Source: Clostridia bacterium
GTDB lineage: Bacteria; Bacillota; Clostridia; Oscillospirales; Acutalibacteraceae
Reading direction: 5' to 3'
DNA: 64,000 nt
Assembly (NCBI GenBank): GCA_017410605.1
Contig: JAFQQN010000003.1
Coordinates: 62,001 to 126,000, forward strand
Of the stretch, positions 1-9,626 are shown piece after piece (within the stretch, counting starts at the first letter, position 1; every line of letters begins with the position of its first letter). The translations under genes were made by a program, and so were the position numbers. The notes beneath the pieces are model-generated. The model had not been told where the DNA came from and made no database searches. It was given only the letters and a program-made list of their open reading frames with translations.

Positions 1-1478
1 CCGAGGGGGATTATGACGATTCTTACCTAAAACTTAAAAACCGTATTTATGAGGTTAATAGAGAGACGGCAAGGTATTTTAATAAATATCTTTTCACACC
101 AAACGGAAAATGGGCTTTAGATTATCTTATACAAAGAGGGCTAAGCGTTGATACAATTAACCATTTTGGCCTTGGTTGTGCCCCCGATGGGTGGGATAAT
201 CTTTTAAAGCACCTTAAGAGCAAAGGCTTTTCCTTAAACGAAATGGAACAGGCTAATGTTATAACAAAAAACAGCCGCGGTGGGTACTATGACAGGTTCA
301 GAAACCGAACTATGTTTCCAATAATTGAAATAAACGGCAAGGTTATAGGCTTTAGCGGAAGAAGACACCCCGACGAAGACAGGGGCGGAAAATATATTAA
401 CACATCAGACACTCCCGTTTATAAAAAAAGCAAATCACTTTTTGGCTTTAACTTTGCTAAAAACTGTTGTAGTGAGCGGCTTTTAATAGTTGAGGGAAAT
501 ATGGACGTTGTTTCTCTTCATCAGGCGGGGTTTGAAAATACAATAGGAACTTTAGGTACAGCATTTACTGACGAACAAGCAAGACTTCTTGCCAGGTATA
601 CTAAAGAGGTTGTGCTAAGCTTCGATAGCGATGCGGCCGGTCAAAAAGCGGCATCAAGAGCAATAGCAACCCTTTCGGGTAGCGGGCTTTCGGTAAGAGT
701 GCTGTCCATTCCTGACGGAAAGGACCCTGACGAGTTTATTAAGAAAAACGGCCGTGAGCGTTTTGAGGGTCTTTTAAAGGGAGCAACAAACGAAATTGAA
801 TACCGTTTGCTCAGGGCTGCTGAGGGCCTTAATATGGAAACCAATGACGGTAAAGCAAGGTATTTAAATAGGGTGGCCACAGAACTTTCTTTGGTTAAGG
901 ATGCTATTGCAGTAGACCTGTACGCCGGAAGAGTGGCAGATAAATACGGTGTTTCAAAAGAAATACTTATAAAAAAGGCAGAAGAGCTAAGAAAAAAAAG
1001 CTTCAAAGCTGAGAGAAAAAAAGAGGTTAGGGAAATATTAAGACCCTCATATAAATCGGGTGAGCTGGTTCCCGAAGAGAGAACAAATTTAAGAGGCGTT
1101 AAGGCAGAAAAAGAAATTATTTCGGTACTTATGGCCCATCCGGATTTATTCTCAAGGCTTAGAACATTTACAGCAGAAGAATTTATTTCTGCTTTGAATA
1201 AAAGGGTTTTTATTAGTTTAAAGGAAGTTGTCGAAAAATACGGTAGGTTTGATATTTCTTTTTTGGGAGATGAATTTTCTCCCGAAGAAACAGGTTATAT
1301 AGCCTCGCTTCAAAACAGGGAAGTAACCTTTGCAAACCCAGTACAGAGTTTAACCGAGTCTATTACCACTCTTAGAGAAGAAAAAAATAATCATGATGTA
1401 TCACAGGGTGAAAGCACTGTAAGCTGGGAAGAACAAATGAGAAGAATTATTGAAAAGAAAAAGGAGAGTTCAAAATGA
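1..1478 (+). CDS. dnaG: DNA primase DnaG, 3' part (5' end outside window)
   Basis: DNA primase makes the RNA primers for replication. The reading frame is already open at the left edge: codons from position 3 read [16 protein letters not shown] and FGLGCAP, which are typical of the region after the DnaG zinc finger, so the zinc-finger part lies outside the window and the first ATG at 243 is not the true start. The TOPRIM core is clear: [18 protein letters not shown] (catalytic Glu) and [15 protein letters not shown] (the DxD metal pair). The C-terminal third is a helicase-binding-like region of low conservation. The stop overlaps the rpoD start as ATGA, so primase and sigma factor are translationally coupled, the usual dnaG-rpoD arrangement of Firmicutes. 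Confidence 0.97.
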   Translation, partial: EGDYDDSYLKLKNRIYEVNRETARYFNKYLFTPNGKWALDYLIQRGLSVDTINHFGLGCAPDGWDNLLKHLKSKGFSLNEMEQANVITKNSRGGYYDRFRNRTMFPIIEINGKVIGFSGRRHPDEDRGGKYINTSDTPVYKKSKSLFGFNFAKNCCSERLLIVEGNMDVVSLHQAGFENTIGTLGTAFTDEQARLLARYTKEVVLSFDSDAAGQKAASRAIATLSGSGLSVRVLSIPDGKDPDEFIKKNGRERFEGLLKGATNEIEYRLLRAAEGLNMETNDGKARYLNRVATELSLVKDAIAVDLYAGRVADKYGVSKEILIKKAEELRKKSFKAERKKEVREILRPSYKSGELVPEERTNLRGVKAEKEIISVLMAHPDLFSRLRTFTAEEFISALNKRVFISLKEVVEKYGRFDISFLGDEFSPEETGYIASLQNREVTFANPVQSLTESITTLREEKNNHDVSQGESTVSWEEQMRRIIEKKKESSK

Positions 1479-2548
1479 GCAGAAAAGAAATTAACGAAGT
1501 ACAAAAGGAAGCAGAAAAGCAAATAGCAAATGAATTTGATAAGGAAAGGGAAATTCACGAGGATGAATTTGCCGAAAACGTGGCAGAGCCGGAAGATTTA
1601 GAGGCTCTTTCTGCTGAACCTCCTGTATTAGATTTAGATTTTGCAGAACCAACTTTAGATGATTTGGCAATAGAAGAGTTGGATGCCGAAAATTTAGATG
1701 AGGATATTTCTAATATAGACAATATTTCTCTTGACGACCCGGTTAAGGTTTATCTTAAAGAGATAGGTCGGGTTCCTCTTCTCAGTAGTAATGAAGAAAT
1801 CGAACTTGCCCTTAAGATAACCCAGGGTGACGATGCCGCTAAAAAAAGACTTACTGAAGCTAACCTTCGTCTGGTGGTTAGTATTGCTAAAAAATATGTT
1901 GGTCGAGGAATGCACTTTTTAGACCTTATTCAAGAGGGTAATGTAGGTCTTATTAAGGCTGTTGAAAAGTTTGACCATACTAAAGGCTTTAAGTTTTCAA
2001 CATATGCAACCTGGTGGATTCGTCAGGCCATAACCCGTGCAATTGCCGACCAAGCAAGAACTATCAGAATTCCGGTGCATATGGTAGAAACCATTAACCG
2101 ACTTAAAAAGGTTCAAAGTCAGCTTCTGCACGAAAACGGTCAGGAACCCACAGAAGATATGATAGCAGAGCGTATGGAACTATCGGTTGAAAGGGTAAGA
2201 GAAATTATGCGAGTAGCTCAGGAGCCGGTTTCAATGGAAACCCCCATAGGCCCTGAGGAGGATAGCCGACTTATGGATTTTATTCGCGATGAAGATGCTC
2301 TTGCCCCTGACGATGCTGCTCTTAAAACAATTACTAATGAAGATATTGATGCTGTTCTACACTCGCTTAACGACCGTGAAGAACAGGTTATCAGACTGCG
2401 CTTTGGCCTTAAGGATGGAAGATGTCATACCCTAGAAGAGGTTGGCAGTGAGTTCAATGTTACGAGAGAACGTATCAGACAGATTGAAGCAAAGGCACTT
2501 CGTAAACTTCGTCATCCTGTTAGAAGTAACAAATTTAAGGATAGGTAA
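1475..2548 (+). CDS. rpoD: RNA polymerase primary sigma factor RpoD/SigA
   Basis: Housekeeping sigma-70 of 357 aa. Visible in order: an acidic N-terminal stretch (about residues 1-85), region 1.2 ([17 protein letters not shown]), the region 2 core with [30 protein letters not shown] and the -10-recognition block [13 protein letters not shown], region 3 ([11 protein letters not shown]), and region 4 ending in the helix-turn-helix [20 protein letters not shown] that reads the -35 element. Length and motif order match vegetative SigA. Promoters elsewhere in the window (for example TTGACA-17-TATACT at 36787) fit its specificity. The start codon overlaps the dnaG stop. Confidence 0.98.
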   Translation: MSRKEINEVQKEAEKQIANEFDKEREIHEDEFAENVAEPEDLEALSAEPPVLDLDFAEPTLDDLAIEELDAENLDEDISNIDNISLDDPVKVYLKEIGRVPLLSSNEEIELALKITQGDDAAKKRLTEANLRLVVSIAKKYVGRGMHFLDLIQEGNVGLIKAVEKFDHTKGFKFSTYATWWIRQAITRAIADQARTIRIPVHMVETINRLKKVQSQLLHENGQEPTEDMIAERMELSVERVREIMRVAQEPVSMETPIGPEEDSRLMDFIRDEDALAPDDAALKTITNEDIDAVLHSLNDREEQVIRLRFGLKDGRCHTLEEVGSEFNVTRERIRQIEAKALRKLRHPVRSNKFKDR

Positions 2549-2556
2549 TTGGACTT

Positions 2557-2970
2557 ATGTTTTTAAATAACGAAACCGATTATGCGATAAGAATAGTTTC
2601 TTGCCTTGCAGAACAAAGCGGGCGGTTAGATGCCGCATCTATAGCACAGCATACCGGTGTTACCCAACGCTTTACACTTAAAATATTGCATCGCTTGGTT
2701 TTGGGTGGAATAGTTCGTTCCTTTAAGGGAAATAAGGGTGGCTATGTTTTAGCCAGACCCGCAAAGGAAATAACCCTTTTAGAGGTTGTTGAGGAAATTT
2801 ACGGGCCGCTCACCCTTAACAGATGCCTTGATAACGGCGAATGTGGCTGCACACATCCTAATGGCTTTTGCGATTTTAAGGATGTTTTCTCAGATGTAAC
2901 AACATATATTCGTTGTAAGCTTTCTCATGTAACGTTTGAACATAGATCAGCAAAGGAGATTAAAGATTAA
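2557..2970 (+). CDS. Rrf2 family transcriptional regulator
   Basis: A 137-aa winged-helix regulator. The N-terminus MFLNNETDYAIRIVSCLAEQ and the recognition region GVTQRFTLKILHRLVLGGIV are classic Rrf2, followed by the wing GNKGGYVLARP. The three-cysteine cluster expected for iron-sulfur sensing is present (C in RCLDNGECGCTHP and in GFCDF), so it could ligate an Fe-S cluster like IscR or NsrR; that is inferred from family knowledge. It lies 8 bp after rpoD and its stop overlaps the next start (TAATG), so it is part of the dnaG-rpoD operon. Target genes cannot be read from here. Confidence 0.9.
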   Translation: MFLNNETDYAIRIVSCLAEQSGRLDAASIAQHTGVTQRFTLKILHRLVLGGIVRSFKGNKGGYVLARPAKEITLLEVVEEIYGPLTLNRCLDNGECGCTHPNGFCDFKDVFSDVTTYIRCKLSHVTFEHRSAKEIKD

Positions 2971-3221
2971 TGCAGTTTACTTATAAAACCTCGGGTGTTT
3001 GCTCAAGGGCAATTGAAATTGAAGTTGAAAATGGTACAGTTATTTCAGCTAAATTCATTGGCGGCTGTAATGGTAATACCCAGGGTATATCTAAATTAGT
3101 TGCAGGAATGAAGGTTGATGATGTTATTGATAGACTCTCTTCTATTTCTTGTAACGGAAGACCATCCTCCTGCCCGGACCAATTGGCACAGGCATTAAAA
3201 CAAGCAAAAGAAACAGTATAA
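2970..3221 (+). CDS. TSCPD domain-containing protein (TIGR03905-like)
   Basis: An 83-aa protein matching the small clostridial TSCPD-domain family: the N-terminal YKTSGVCSRAIEIEVENG, the middle GGCNGNTQGISKLVAGM and the C-terminal SCNGRPSSCPDQLAQAL with paired cysteines. The domain resembles the C-terminal piece of vitamin-B12-dependent ribonucleotide reductase, but the role of the free-standing form is not known. Start and stop of neighbouring genes overlap (TAATG), so it is co-translated with the Rrf2 regulator; a link with a cysteine-bearing regulator is suggestive only. Confidence 0.85.
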   Translation: MQFTYKTSGVCSRAIEIEVENGTVISAKFIGGCNGNTQGISKLVAGMKVDDVIDRLSSISCNGRPSSCPDQLAQALKQAKETV

Positions 3222-3241
3222 GACCGAAATGGGTGATTAAT

Positions 3242-3814
3242 TTGTCACAGGATTTTGATATGAAAATTTACGGTGCGGAAATCGGCACCAAAAAAGAAGA
3301 TACTACACTTTTTAGTGACGAAAGTGAGTATAAAAAAGAAAAAAGCAATGGAAATCTTACAAGAGCCACCAATTTAGGATATAGTGTGGCAGAAGAGTTT
3401 GTTAAGGTTTGCCGCCGAGATGAGCTGACCTTAAATGAGGGTGATAACGAGCAGATTGCTTTGCAGAGAATTTTGCTGTTATCTTTCACGGTTATGGCTG
3501 GTTTTGAAGAGTTTTGCCCAAACATGACCTTGGCTAATTCTGCCAGAAGCGCATTTTTTGATAAGCTTTCTGTTTTAGACAAGGAGCTTTTCGAAAAATC
3601 CTCCGACACAGGTGCGTTTTCTTTTTACTATCTTTCATTCCGCCGCGGTAATGATGTTGAGCGTCGTATAGGTCAAACCTTTGCAATGCTGTGTCTTCAC
3701 GATGGCGACCCAATTTATCAAGAACTTGGAGAGGCTCTTTACTGTTGGTTTTTCTCTACGGTGGATAATATGGTTAAAAATGCAGATTTTGTGGAAACGT
3801 TAGAAAAGAATTAA
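3242..3814 (+). CDS. Uncharacterised protein between TSCPD gene and trkA
   Basis: I do not recognise this family. The product (190 aa from TTG 3242, or 193 aa from GTG 3233) looks like a soluble, mostly helical protein with a charged N-terminus and a conserved-looking core around EEFVKVCRRDELTLN and GFEEFCPNMTLANSARSAFF. TTG 3242 is preferred because GGGTG lies about six bases upstream; the GTG at 3233 is inside that motif. It is separated from the genes on both sides by only about 10-20 bp, so it belongs to the same operon. No signal peptide or membrane segment is seen. Confidence 0.7.
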   Translation: MSQDFDMKIYGAEIGTKKEDTTLFSDESEYKKEKSNGNLTRATNLGYSVAEEFVKVCRRDELTLNEGDNEQIALQRILLLSFTVMAGFEEFCPNMTLANSARSAFFDKLSVLDKELFEKSSDTGAFSFYYLSFRRGNDVERRIGQTFAMLCLHDGDPIYQELGEALYCWFFSTVDNMVKNADFVETLEKN

Positions 3815-3823
3815 GGAGCAATA

Positions 3824-5179
3824 ATGAAGATTATAGTTGTTGGTGCAGGTAAAACCGGAATGGGCCTTGTAAAAAATCTTACTGATGAGGGCCATGAGGT
3901 TGTTATGTTAGACTATGATGCCCAAAAAGTAACAGAGGTTTGCAACTGCCACGATGTTATGGGTGTTGTAGGTAACGGTATGAGTTTTTCTCTCCTTGAA
4001 GAGGCAGGGCTCAGCGAGGCAGACGTTCTTATTACCGTCACCGGTTCTGATGAGCAGAATCTTTTGTGCAGTCTGTTTGCTAAAAAGGTTGAAAACTGCT
4101 CTACCATTGCGAGGGTCAGGAATCCTATTTATATCAGGGAAACAGAGTTTTTAAGGAACCGTATAGGCCTTTCTTTAATAATTAATCCCGAATATTCTGC
4201 CGCGGCAGAAATTTACCGTCTTCTCAAATTCCCTTCGGCTATTGATATTAACACCTTTGCCAAGGGTAAGGCCGAGATGCTAACCTTTAAAATAGTTAAA
4301 AACTCAGTTTTAGACGGAAAAAATCTTACATTTGTACGTTCCAAAATTGAAAGTGACATTCTTGTTTGTTGTGTTGAAAGGGGCGGTGAATACCACATAC
4401 CCTCAGGTGACTTTGTGCTATGCGCAGGCGATAAGGCTACTATAATTATTCCTCCAAGAAAATCACTTTCGTTTTTCAAAAAAATAAAGGTTGAAACCCA
4501 TAGTGTTAAAGAGGTACTGATAGCGGGGGGAGGTACTGTTTCTCAGTACCTTGCAAGGCAGCTTCTTGCCGACAACATTTCGGTTAAAATTATTGAAGCC
4601 AACGCCGAGCGATGTGACCAATTGGCCGATGCATTGCCGGGTGCCATTATTATTAATGGTGATGCCTCAGATAAAGATTTGCTTTTAGAGGAGGGACTTT
4701 TAACTGCCGGAGCATTTTTGGCTCTTACCGGATTTGATGAAGAGAATATAATTCTCTCGCTATATGCAAAAGAAATGACTGATGCCAAGGTTGTTACAAA
4801 GGTAGATAAAATAGAGTTTAACGAGGTTATAAACAAGCTCAATTTAGACAGTGTTGTTTATCCAGGGGATATTACTGCCGAAAATATTTTAAAATATGTA
4901 CGCTCTAAGCAGAACGCAATGGGAAATAATGTTGAAAATCTATATAAATTGGTTGAAGATAAGGTTGAGGCTCTAGAGTTTAAAATAAGCGATAATGCGC
5001 CTGTTATCGGCCACCCAATTAAAGAACTTAATCTTAAAAGCAATCTTATTATTTGCGGTATAATTCATAAGGGTAAGCTTATCCTTCCTGCCGGTGATAG
5101 CATTATTGAGGCAGGTGACAGCATTATTGTTGTTACCAGTCAAAAAAAACTAAGCGATGTAGGAGATATTCTTAGATAA
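3824..5179 (+). CDS. trkA: Trk system potassium uptake regulatory protein TrkA
   Basis: Cytoplasmic NAD/nucleotide-binding gating subunit of the Trk K+ channel, 451 aa. Two tandem RCK-type halves are visible: the first Rossmann motif is VVGAGKTGMGLVKNL at the N-terminus, with the acidic strand end VMLDYD; the second is LIAGGGTVSQYLARQLL near residue 230. Each is followed by a TrkA-C domain, the last ending in AGDSIIVV. A ribosome site AAGGAG precedes the ATG. It ends 2 bp before trkH, its membrane partner, so the two subunits are made together. Confidence 0.96.
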   Translation: MKIIVVGAGKTGMGLVKNLTDEGHEVVMLDYDAQKVTEVCNCHDVMGVVGNGMSFSLLEEAGLSEADVLITVTGSDEQNLLCSLFAKKVENCSTIARVRNPIYIRETEFLRNRIGLSLIINPEYSAAAEIYRLLKFPSAIDINTFAKGKAEMLTFKIVKNSVLDGKNLTFVRSKIESDILVCCVERGGEYHIPSGDFVLCAGDKATIIIPPRKSLSFFKKIKVETHSVKEVLIAGGGTVSQYLARQLLADNISVKIIEANAERCDQLADALPGAIIINGDASDKDLLLEEGLLTAGAFLALTGFDEENIILSLYAKEMTDAKVVTKVDKIEFNEVINKLNLDSVVYPGDITAENILKYVRSKQNAMGNNVENLYKLVEDKVEALEFKISDNAPVIGHPIKELNLKSNLIICGIIHKGKLILPAGDSIIEAGDSIIVVTSQKKLSDVGDILR

Positions 5180-5181
5180 CT

Positions 5182-6654
5182 ATGAACTACTCAATTATTT
5201 TTTACATTATTTCATATGTTCTCAAAATAGAGGGTTTTTTTCTCATAGCACCGGCCATGGTTGGTGTAATTTATAAAGAGCAGGAGTATCTTTCTTTTCT
5301 TATCTGCGCGTTAATCTACATTCTTGTAGGTGTTCTTACTACACTTAAAAGGCCAAAAAACCAAGTTTTTTATGCCAAAGAGGGTCTTGTATCGGTTGCT
5401 CTCAGCTGGTTTGTGCTTAGTATTTTTGGCTCTGTTCCTTTTGTGCTTAATGGTGATATTCCAAATTTTGTAGATGCTTTTTTTGAAACTGTTTCAGGCT
5501 TTACCACAACGGGTTCAAGCATTTTAGGTGATGTTGAAGCTTTATCTCACTGTTCACTGTTTTGGAGAAGCTTTTCCCACTGGATAGGTGGAATGGGTGT
5601 GCTGGTTTTTATTCTTTCTGTTTTGCCCCTTACAGGTGGCTCTACAATACACCTTATGAGGGCTGAAAGCCCCGGCCCTCAAGTAGGAAAGGTTATGCCT
5701 AAAATAAGGGATACTGCAACCATTTTATATTTAATTTATACGGTTATGACATTGGTACAGATAGTTATTTTGTGTGTGGGAAAAATGCCCTTGTTTGACG
5801 CTGTTACCCTAACCTTTGGCAGTGCCGGAACAGGCGGATTTGCAATTAAAAACAGCGGCCTTGCCGAATATAATCCTTTCTGCCAATATGTTATTGCTAT
5901 ATTTATGCTACTTTTTGGTGTTAATTTTAATGTTTATTTCCTTGCCTATAAAAGGCATTTTAAACAGGCTCTTAGCGTAGAAGAAATGCGGTGGTATTTT
6001 GTTATAGTGGGAGCCTCGGTGCTATTTATAACATATAATATAAGGTCTATGTTTCCAACCCTTGAAGAGGCCTTTAGACAGTCATTATTCCAGGTTAGCT
6101 CTATAATAACTACAACGGGATTTTCTACCACCGATTTTAACCTTTGGCCGTTATTTTCTAAGTGCATTATTGTAGGTCTTATGTTTTGCGGTGCCTGTGC
6201 AGGTAGCACAGGAGGTGGCATTAAGGTTTCGAGAATAGCAGTACTCATAAAGTCGGTAAAAGACGAGTTACAGGTTATTATTCACCCAAAGGCGGTTCGC
6301 CACGTTCGTTTTGAAAATAAGGCTATTGACGGTGCTACCTTGCGTTCAATATTTATGTTTTTGGGTGCATATGTGCTAGTATTTTCAGGTTCGTTATTAC
6401 TGCTTTGCCTTGATAAATATGATTTTACTACAAACTTTACTGCTGTTGCAGCTACTATAAACAACATCGGTCCAGGCTTTTCAGAGGTGGGCCCGGTTAA
6501 AAATTTTGGTGACTATACTCAGCTTTCTAAGCTTTTGTTAAGCTTTAATATGTTGGCCGGCCGTTTAGAAATTTTTCCGGTTTTGGTGCTAATTAACCCC
6601 AAAACCTGGCGCAGCTCAGCACTAATTAGATTTAAGCATAAATCAAACATATAA
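5182..6654 (+). CDS. trkH: Trk system potassium transporter membrane subunit TrkH
   Basis: Integral membrane K+ translocating subunit, 490 aa, many hydrophobic helices. The four selectivity-filter P-loops of the SKT superfamily are seen in order: FTTTGSSI, GSAGTGGFAI, ITTTGFSTTDF and NNIGPGFSEV. The conserved GGGIKVSR segment and the final GRLEIFPVLVL are also typical. It follows trkA directly and is closed by a terminator at 6667, so it ends the operon that begins with or before dnaG. Confidence 0.96.
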   Translation: MNYSIIFYIISYVLKIEGFFLIAPAMVGVIYKEQEYLSFLICALIYILVGVLTTLKRPKNQVFYAKEGLVSVALSWFVLSIFGSVPFVLNGDIPNFVDAFFETVSGFTTTGSSILGDVEALSHCSLFWRSFSHWIGGMGVLVFILSVLPLTGGSTIHLMRAESPGPQVGKVMPKIRDTATILYLIYTVMTLVQIVILCVGKMPLFDAVTLTFGSAGTGGFAIKNSGLAEYNPFCQYVIAIFMLLFGVNFNVYFLAYKRHFKQALSVEEMRWYFVIVGASVLFITYNIRSMFPTLEEAFRQSLFQVSSIITTTGFSTTDFNLWPLFSKCIIVGLMFCGACAGSTGGGIKVSRIAVLIKSVKDELQVIIHPKAVRHVRFENKAIDGATLRSIFMFLGAYVLVFSGSLLLLCLDKYDFTTNFTAVAATINNIGPGFSEVGPVKNFGDYTQLSKLLLSFNMLAGRLEIFPVLVLINPKTWRSSALIRFKHKSNI

Positions 6655-6666
6655 ATTAATAATAAG

Positions 6667-6702
6667 CCCCTGTGCAGTTTTAATGCATAGGGGTATTTTT
6701 TA
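6667..6702 (+). terminator. Rho-independent terminator after trkH
   Basis: Ten-base-pair stem CCCCTGTGCA / TGCATAGGGG (one G-T pair), short loop, then a T-rich tail. Confidence 0.85.
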
Positions 6703-6818
6703 TAGTTCAGATAACGCAGAACTGCAAAAAACTAATAATGTAAAACCCTTTGTGGTTGTAGGCTCTTGGAATATTGCCTTTATATTTTGAGGTTTTAATA
6801 TTATATTTGCCAAAACCC

Positions 6819-6847
6819 TTGACTTTAAAGATTTGTTGTGGTATCAT
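6819..6847 (+). promoter_or_regulatory. SigA promoter of the amino-acid ABC transporter operon
   Basis: TTGACT at 6819-6824, 17-bp spacer, TATCAT at 6842-6847; transcription would begin about 35 bp before the binding-protein start at 6889. Confidence 0.75.
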
Positions 6848-6888
6848 ATTATCACTTTAGCATAATAAAGAAAGAAGAGGAAACTATT

Positions 6889-7674
6889 ATGAAAAAAATA
6901 TTAGCACTTGTTATGGCTTTAATTATGGTTCTTACCGTTTTTGTTGGCTGTTCGGGCAAAGATGATGTTGCAGACAGCAAGTATGTTGCTGAGAAGGGCA
7001 AGCTTGTTGTTGGTATTACCGATTTTGCACCTATGGATTATAAAGATGCCAACGGAAATTGGATTGGTTTTGATGCAGATTTAGCAAAGGCTTTTGCTGA
7101 AAGCCTCGATGTTGATGTTGAGTTTGTTGAAATCAACTGGGACAATAAGGTGATGGAGCTTGATGCTAAAAACATTGACTGCGTTTGGAACGGTATGACC
7201 CTTACCGACGAGGTTAAAGCTGCAATGTCCACCTCTAATCCTTATTTCAATAACGCTCAGGTTGTTATTGTTAAAAAGGACGAGGCCGATAAATATAAGA
7301 CCGCTGACGATTGTAAAAATCTTTCCTTCGCTGTTGAGGCCGGTTCGGCCGGTAAAGACCAGGCAGAGGCAAACGGCTTTACATATACCGAGGTGGTTGA
7401 CCAGGCTACAACCTTAAGCGAGGTTAAATCGGGAACAAGCGACGCCGCTATTATTGACTTCCTTATGGCAATATCAATGACCGGAGAAGGCACCGGTTAT
7501 GCAGACCTTACATATACCGCAAAGCTTAACAGTGAAGAATACGGTGTAGGCTTTAGAAAGAACTCTGACCTTACTGAAAAGCTTAATGATTTCTTCAAAA
7601 CAGCTTACGCAGACGGAACAATGAAAGAAATTGCTCAGACCTATGGTATTGCGGAGCAGCTTATTGCTCAGTAA
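6889..7674 (+). CDS. Amino-acid ABC transporter substrate-binding lipoprotein
   Basis: Extracytoplasmic binding protein of the SBP_bac_3 (polar amino acid) type, 261 aa. The start at ATG 6889 is chosen over an upstream in-frame GTG at 6838 because it has AAGAAGAGG as ribosome site and opens directly into a lipoprotein signal (MKKILALVMALIMVLTVFVGC, the Cys being the lipid anchor). Typical blocks: LVVGITDFAPMDYKD near the mature N-terminus, GFDADLAKAFAESL, and DCVWNGMTLTDEV. The substrate cannot be fixed from sequence; glutamine/glutamate, cystine or arginine types are all similar. Followed by a hairpin and then permease and ATPase genes. Confidence 0.93.
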   Translation: MKKILALVMALIMVLTVFVGCSGKDDVADSKYVAEKGKLVVGITDFAPMDYKDANGNWIGFDADLAKAFAESLDVDVEFVEINWDNKVMELDAKNIDCVWNGMTLTDEVKAAMSTSNPYFNNAQVVIVKKDEADKYKTADDCKNLSFAVEAGSAGKDQAEANGFTYTEVVDQATTLSEVKSGTSDAAIIDFLMAISMTGEGTGYADLTYTAKLNSEEYGVGFRKNSDLTEKLNDFFKTAYADGTMKEIAQTYGIAEQLIAQ

Positions 7675-7726
7675 TAGCCGAAGAGAGTTGAACCACATAG
7701 GGTTTTAAATAAGGCGCAAAACAAAA

Positions 7727-7759
7727 ACAGAGAGTGCGGTTTACGCGCCCTCTGTTTTA
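7727..7759 (+). terminator. Hairpin between binding protein and permease genes (attenuator)
   Basis: Stem ACAGAGAGTGCG / CGCGCCCTCTGT (one A-C mismatch, one G-T pair) followed by TTTT. Its position inside the operon suggests partial termination, giving more binding protein than membrane subunits. Confidence 0.7.
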
Positions 7760-7792
7760 GTGTGATTAGCCAAATTTGATGAGGAGTTTATT

Positions 7793-8482
7793 ATGTTTTC
7801 TGAGGAATTTTTAAATCAGTTTCCTATAGTTTTTAATTCTTTGAATGTAGGTTTTTTGCAAACCCTAAAGTTGTTTTTTGTAACTCTTGTGGGCGCTTTA
7901 CCCTTAGGGCTTATTATTGCTTTTGGCTCAATGTCAAAATTCAAGCCACTTAGCGGTTTGGTTAAAACTGTTGTTTGGATAGTTCGAGGTTCTCCCCTTA
8001 TGATTCAGCTTCTTATTATTTATTATTTTCCCGGAATGGTTTTTGAAAATATTTGGGGAAGCGGCGAGAAGGGAAGATTTTTGGCAGCCGCGGTTGCTTT
8101 TGTTTTTAATTATGCTTGTTATTTCTCCGAAATATTCAGAGGTGGAATACAGGGCGTTCCACAAGGCCAGTTTGAGGCCGGGCAGGTTTTGGGTCTTACA
8201 AAATCGCAAATTTTCTTTAAGGTTACATTACTGCAAATGATAAAAAGAATTATGCCACCTGTTGCTAACGAAATTATAACCTTGGTTAAGGACACATCTT
8301 TAGCAAGAATAATAGCGCTGCAAGAAATTATTTGGGCAGGTCAATCTTTTATGAAAGGCTCACAGGGTATTTCGGGTCAAATATGGCCCCTTTTCTTCAC
8401 GGCGGTTTATTACCTTGTTTTCAGCGGACTTCTTACGGTTTTGTTTGGTAAAATTGAGAAAAAGTTAAGCTATTTTAAATAA
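7793..8482 (+). CDS. Amino-acid ABC transporter permease
   Basis: Membrane subunit of the HisM/GlnP type, 229 aa with about five hydrophobic helices. The N-terminal TLKLFFVTLVGALPLGLIIA, the block IVRGSPLMIQLLIIYYFPG and the EAA-loop region EAGQVLGLTKSQIFFKV followed by PPVANEIITLVKDTSLA are hallmark sequences for polar amino-acid permeases. The single permease gene suggests a homodimer. ATG is preceded by GAGGAG; the ATPase gene starts 12 bp downstream. Confidence 0.95.
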   Translation: MFSEEFLNQFPIVFNSLNVGFLQTLKLFFVTLVGALPLGLIIAFGSMSKFKPLSGLVKTVVWIVRGSPLMIQLLIIYYFPGMVFENIWGSGEKGRFLAAAVAFVFNYACYFSEIFRGGIQGVPQGQFEAGQVLGLTKSQIFFKVTLLQMIKRIMPPVANEIITLVKDTSLARIIALQEIIWAGQSFMKGSQGISGQIWPLFFTAVYYLVFSGLLTVLFGKIEKKLSYFK

Positions 8483-8494
8483 GGAGGGAACATA

Positions 8495-9238
8495 ATGCCT
8501 TTATTAGAAGTAAAAAATATTGAAAAGAGCTTCGGAAAAACATCGGTGCTGAAAGATATAAGCTTTAATTTGGAAAAAGGGCAGGTTCTTTCTATTTTAG
8601 GCTCTTCGGGTAGCGGGAAAACCACCCTGCTTCGTTGTCTGAATTTTCTTGAAAAACCCGAAAAGGGTATAATTAAGGTAAATGGCGAAACGGTATTCGA
8701 TGCCAATGTTAAAAAGGTTGACGATAAGACCCTAAGACAGAGCCGGCTTCGCTTTGGTATGGTGTTTCAGCAGTTTAATCTTTTTCCCCAATACAATGTG
8801 CTTAAAAATGTTACTTTGGCACCAAGTCTTCAAGGTAAAGGCTCGGCAGAAGAAATTGAACATAAGGCAAAAAGTCTTATTGAAAAGGTTGGACTTAGCG
8901 ACAGAATAGAACATTTTCCCTGTCAGCTTTCGGGCGGTCAGCAACAGCGCGTTGCTATTGCAAGAGCGTTAGCCCTAGAACCAGATATTCTTTGTTTTGA
9001 TGAGCCTACCAGCGCCCTTGACCCCGAGCTTACAGGTGAGGTTTTAAAGGTTATAAGAGGCCTTGCCTCGGCCGACAGCACAATGATAGTTGTTACCCAC
9101 GAAATTGAATTTGCCCGTGAGGTTTCTGACAGAATAATTTTTATGGATGACGGCTATATTGTTGAAGAGGGAACACCAGAAGAGGTTATAGATAACCCCA
9201 AGCACCAACGAACAAAGGCGTTTTTGGCTAAGTATTAA
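8495..9238 (+). CDS. Amino-acid ABC transporter ATP-binding protein
   Basis: Cytoplasmic ATPase of the GlnQ type, 247 aa. Walker [11 protein letters not shown]-loop region [16 protein letters not shown] signature [15 protein letters not shown], Walker [15 protein letters not shown] and the switch His in VVTHE are all intact. Ribosome site AAGGAGGG. With the binding protein and permease it makes a complete importer; a terminator follows at 9262. Confidence 0.96.
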   Translation: MPLLEVKNIEKSFGKTSVLKDISFNLEKGQVLSILGSSGSGKTTLLRCLNFLEKPEKGIIKVNGETVFDANVKKVDDKTLRQSRLRFGMVFQQFNLFPQYNVLKNVTLAPSLQGKGSAEEIEHKAKSLIEKVGLSDRIEHFPCQLSGGQQQRVAIARALALEPDILCFDEPTSALDPELTGEVLKVIRGLASADSTMIVVTHEIEFAREVSDRIIFMDDGYIVEEGTPEEVIDNPKHQRTKAFLAKY

Positions 9239-9261
9239 GAAAGTATAATATAAACTGTTAT

Positions 9262-9293
9262 GACACTTTGACTTTTGTCAAGGTGTCTTTTTA
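9262..9293 (+). terminator. Terminator after ABC transporter operon
   Basis: Stem GACACTTTGAC / GTCAAGGTGTC (one T-G pair), TTTT loop, then a T run. Confidence 0.88.
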
Positions 9294-9348
9294 TTAAAAA
9301 ACTAATAATAATTTTATTTCAGTTACAAATTGTGACATAATTCGATAG

Positions 9349-9360
9349 ACTATATATAGT
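9349..9360 (+). promoter_or_regulatory. Perfect 12-bp palindrome ACTATATATAGT, copy 1 (candidate operator)
   Basis: Perfect inverted repeat immediately upstream of the gene at 9388 and partly overlapping a TATAAT at 9360. The same sequence recurs at 9543-9554, upstream of the XRE gene. Likely an operator for one of the two small DNA-binding-like proteins here; that is inference. Confidence 0.55.
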
Positions 9361-9387
9361 ATAATTAAACAGCAGGGGGGTGATGTT

Positions 9388-9561
9388 GTGAAATATTCAG
9401 ATGTTTTAAATGAGATTGCCGAAAAAGAAAAAATTTCGGCAAAAGAGGTTAGAGAAGAAATAGAGTCGGTTTTAAAATTGACCAAAATAGATTGCAGTGT
9501 TGAAGAGTTTTTATCCATAGTTACAGACGAAATTGCAAAAAGACTATATATAGTACAATAG
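9388..9561 (+). CDS. 57-aa protein resembling part of the Spo0A C-terminal domain
   Basis: Short gene starting at GTG 9388 behind a strong GGGGGGTGAT ribosome site. The product reads VLNEIAEKEKISAKEVREEI then a Lys/Thr linker and EEFLSIVTDEIAKRL. This resembles, in order and spacing, the end of the Spo0A effector domain (IAKKYNTTASRVERAI... SEFIAMVADKL), but the first half of that domain and the receiver are absent. It may be a mini DNA-binding or antagonist protein. Its last codons lie inside the second operator-like palindrome. The similarity is judged by eye, so the function is open. Confidence 0.65.
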   Translation: MKYSDVLNEIAEKEKISAKEVREEIESVLKLTKIDCSVEEFLSIVTDEIAKRLYIVQ

Positions 9562-9575
9562 TATAATATATAGTC
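9543..9575 (+). promoter_or_regulatory. Palindrome copy 2 plus reverse half-copy before the XRE gene
   Basis: ACTATATATAGT at 9543-9554 repeats copy 1 exactly. ATATATAGTC at 9566-9575 matches the right half again and forms a larger inverted repeat with GACTATATAT at 9542-9551. A TATAAT at 9562-9567 sits between them, as for a repressor-covered promoter of the XRE gene. Confidence 0.55.
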
Positions 9576-9626
9576 TAAAATAACCTAACGGAAGTTATAG
9601 AATGCTTTTGTTAGGAGTGATAAACA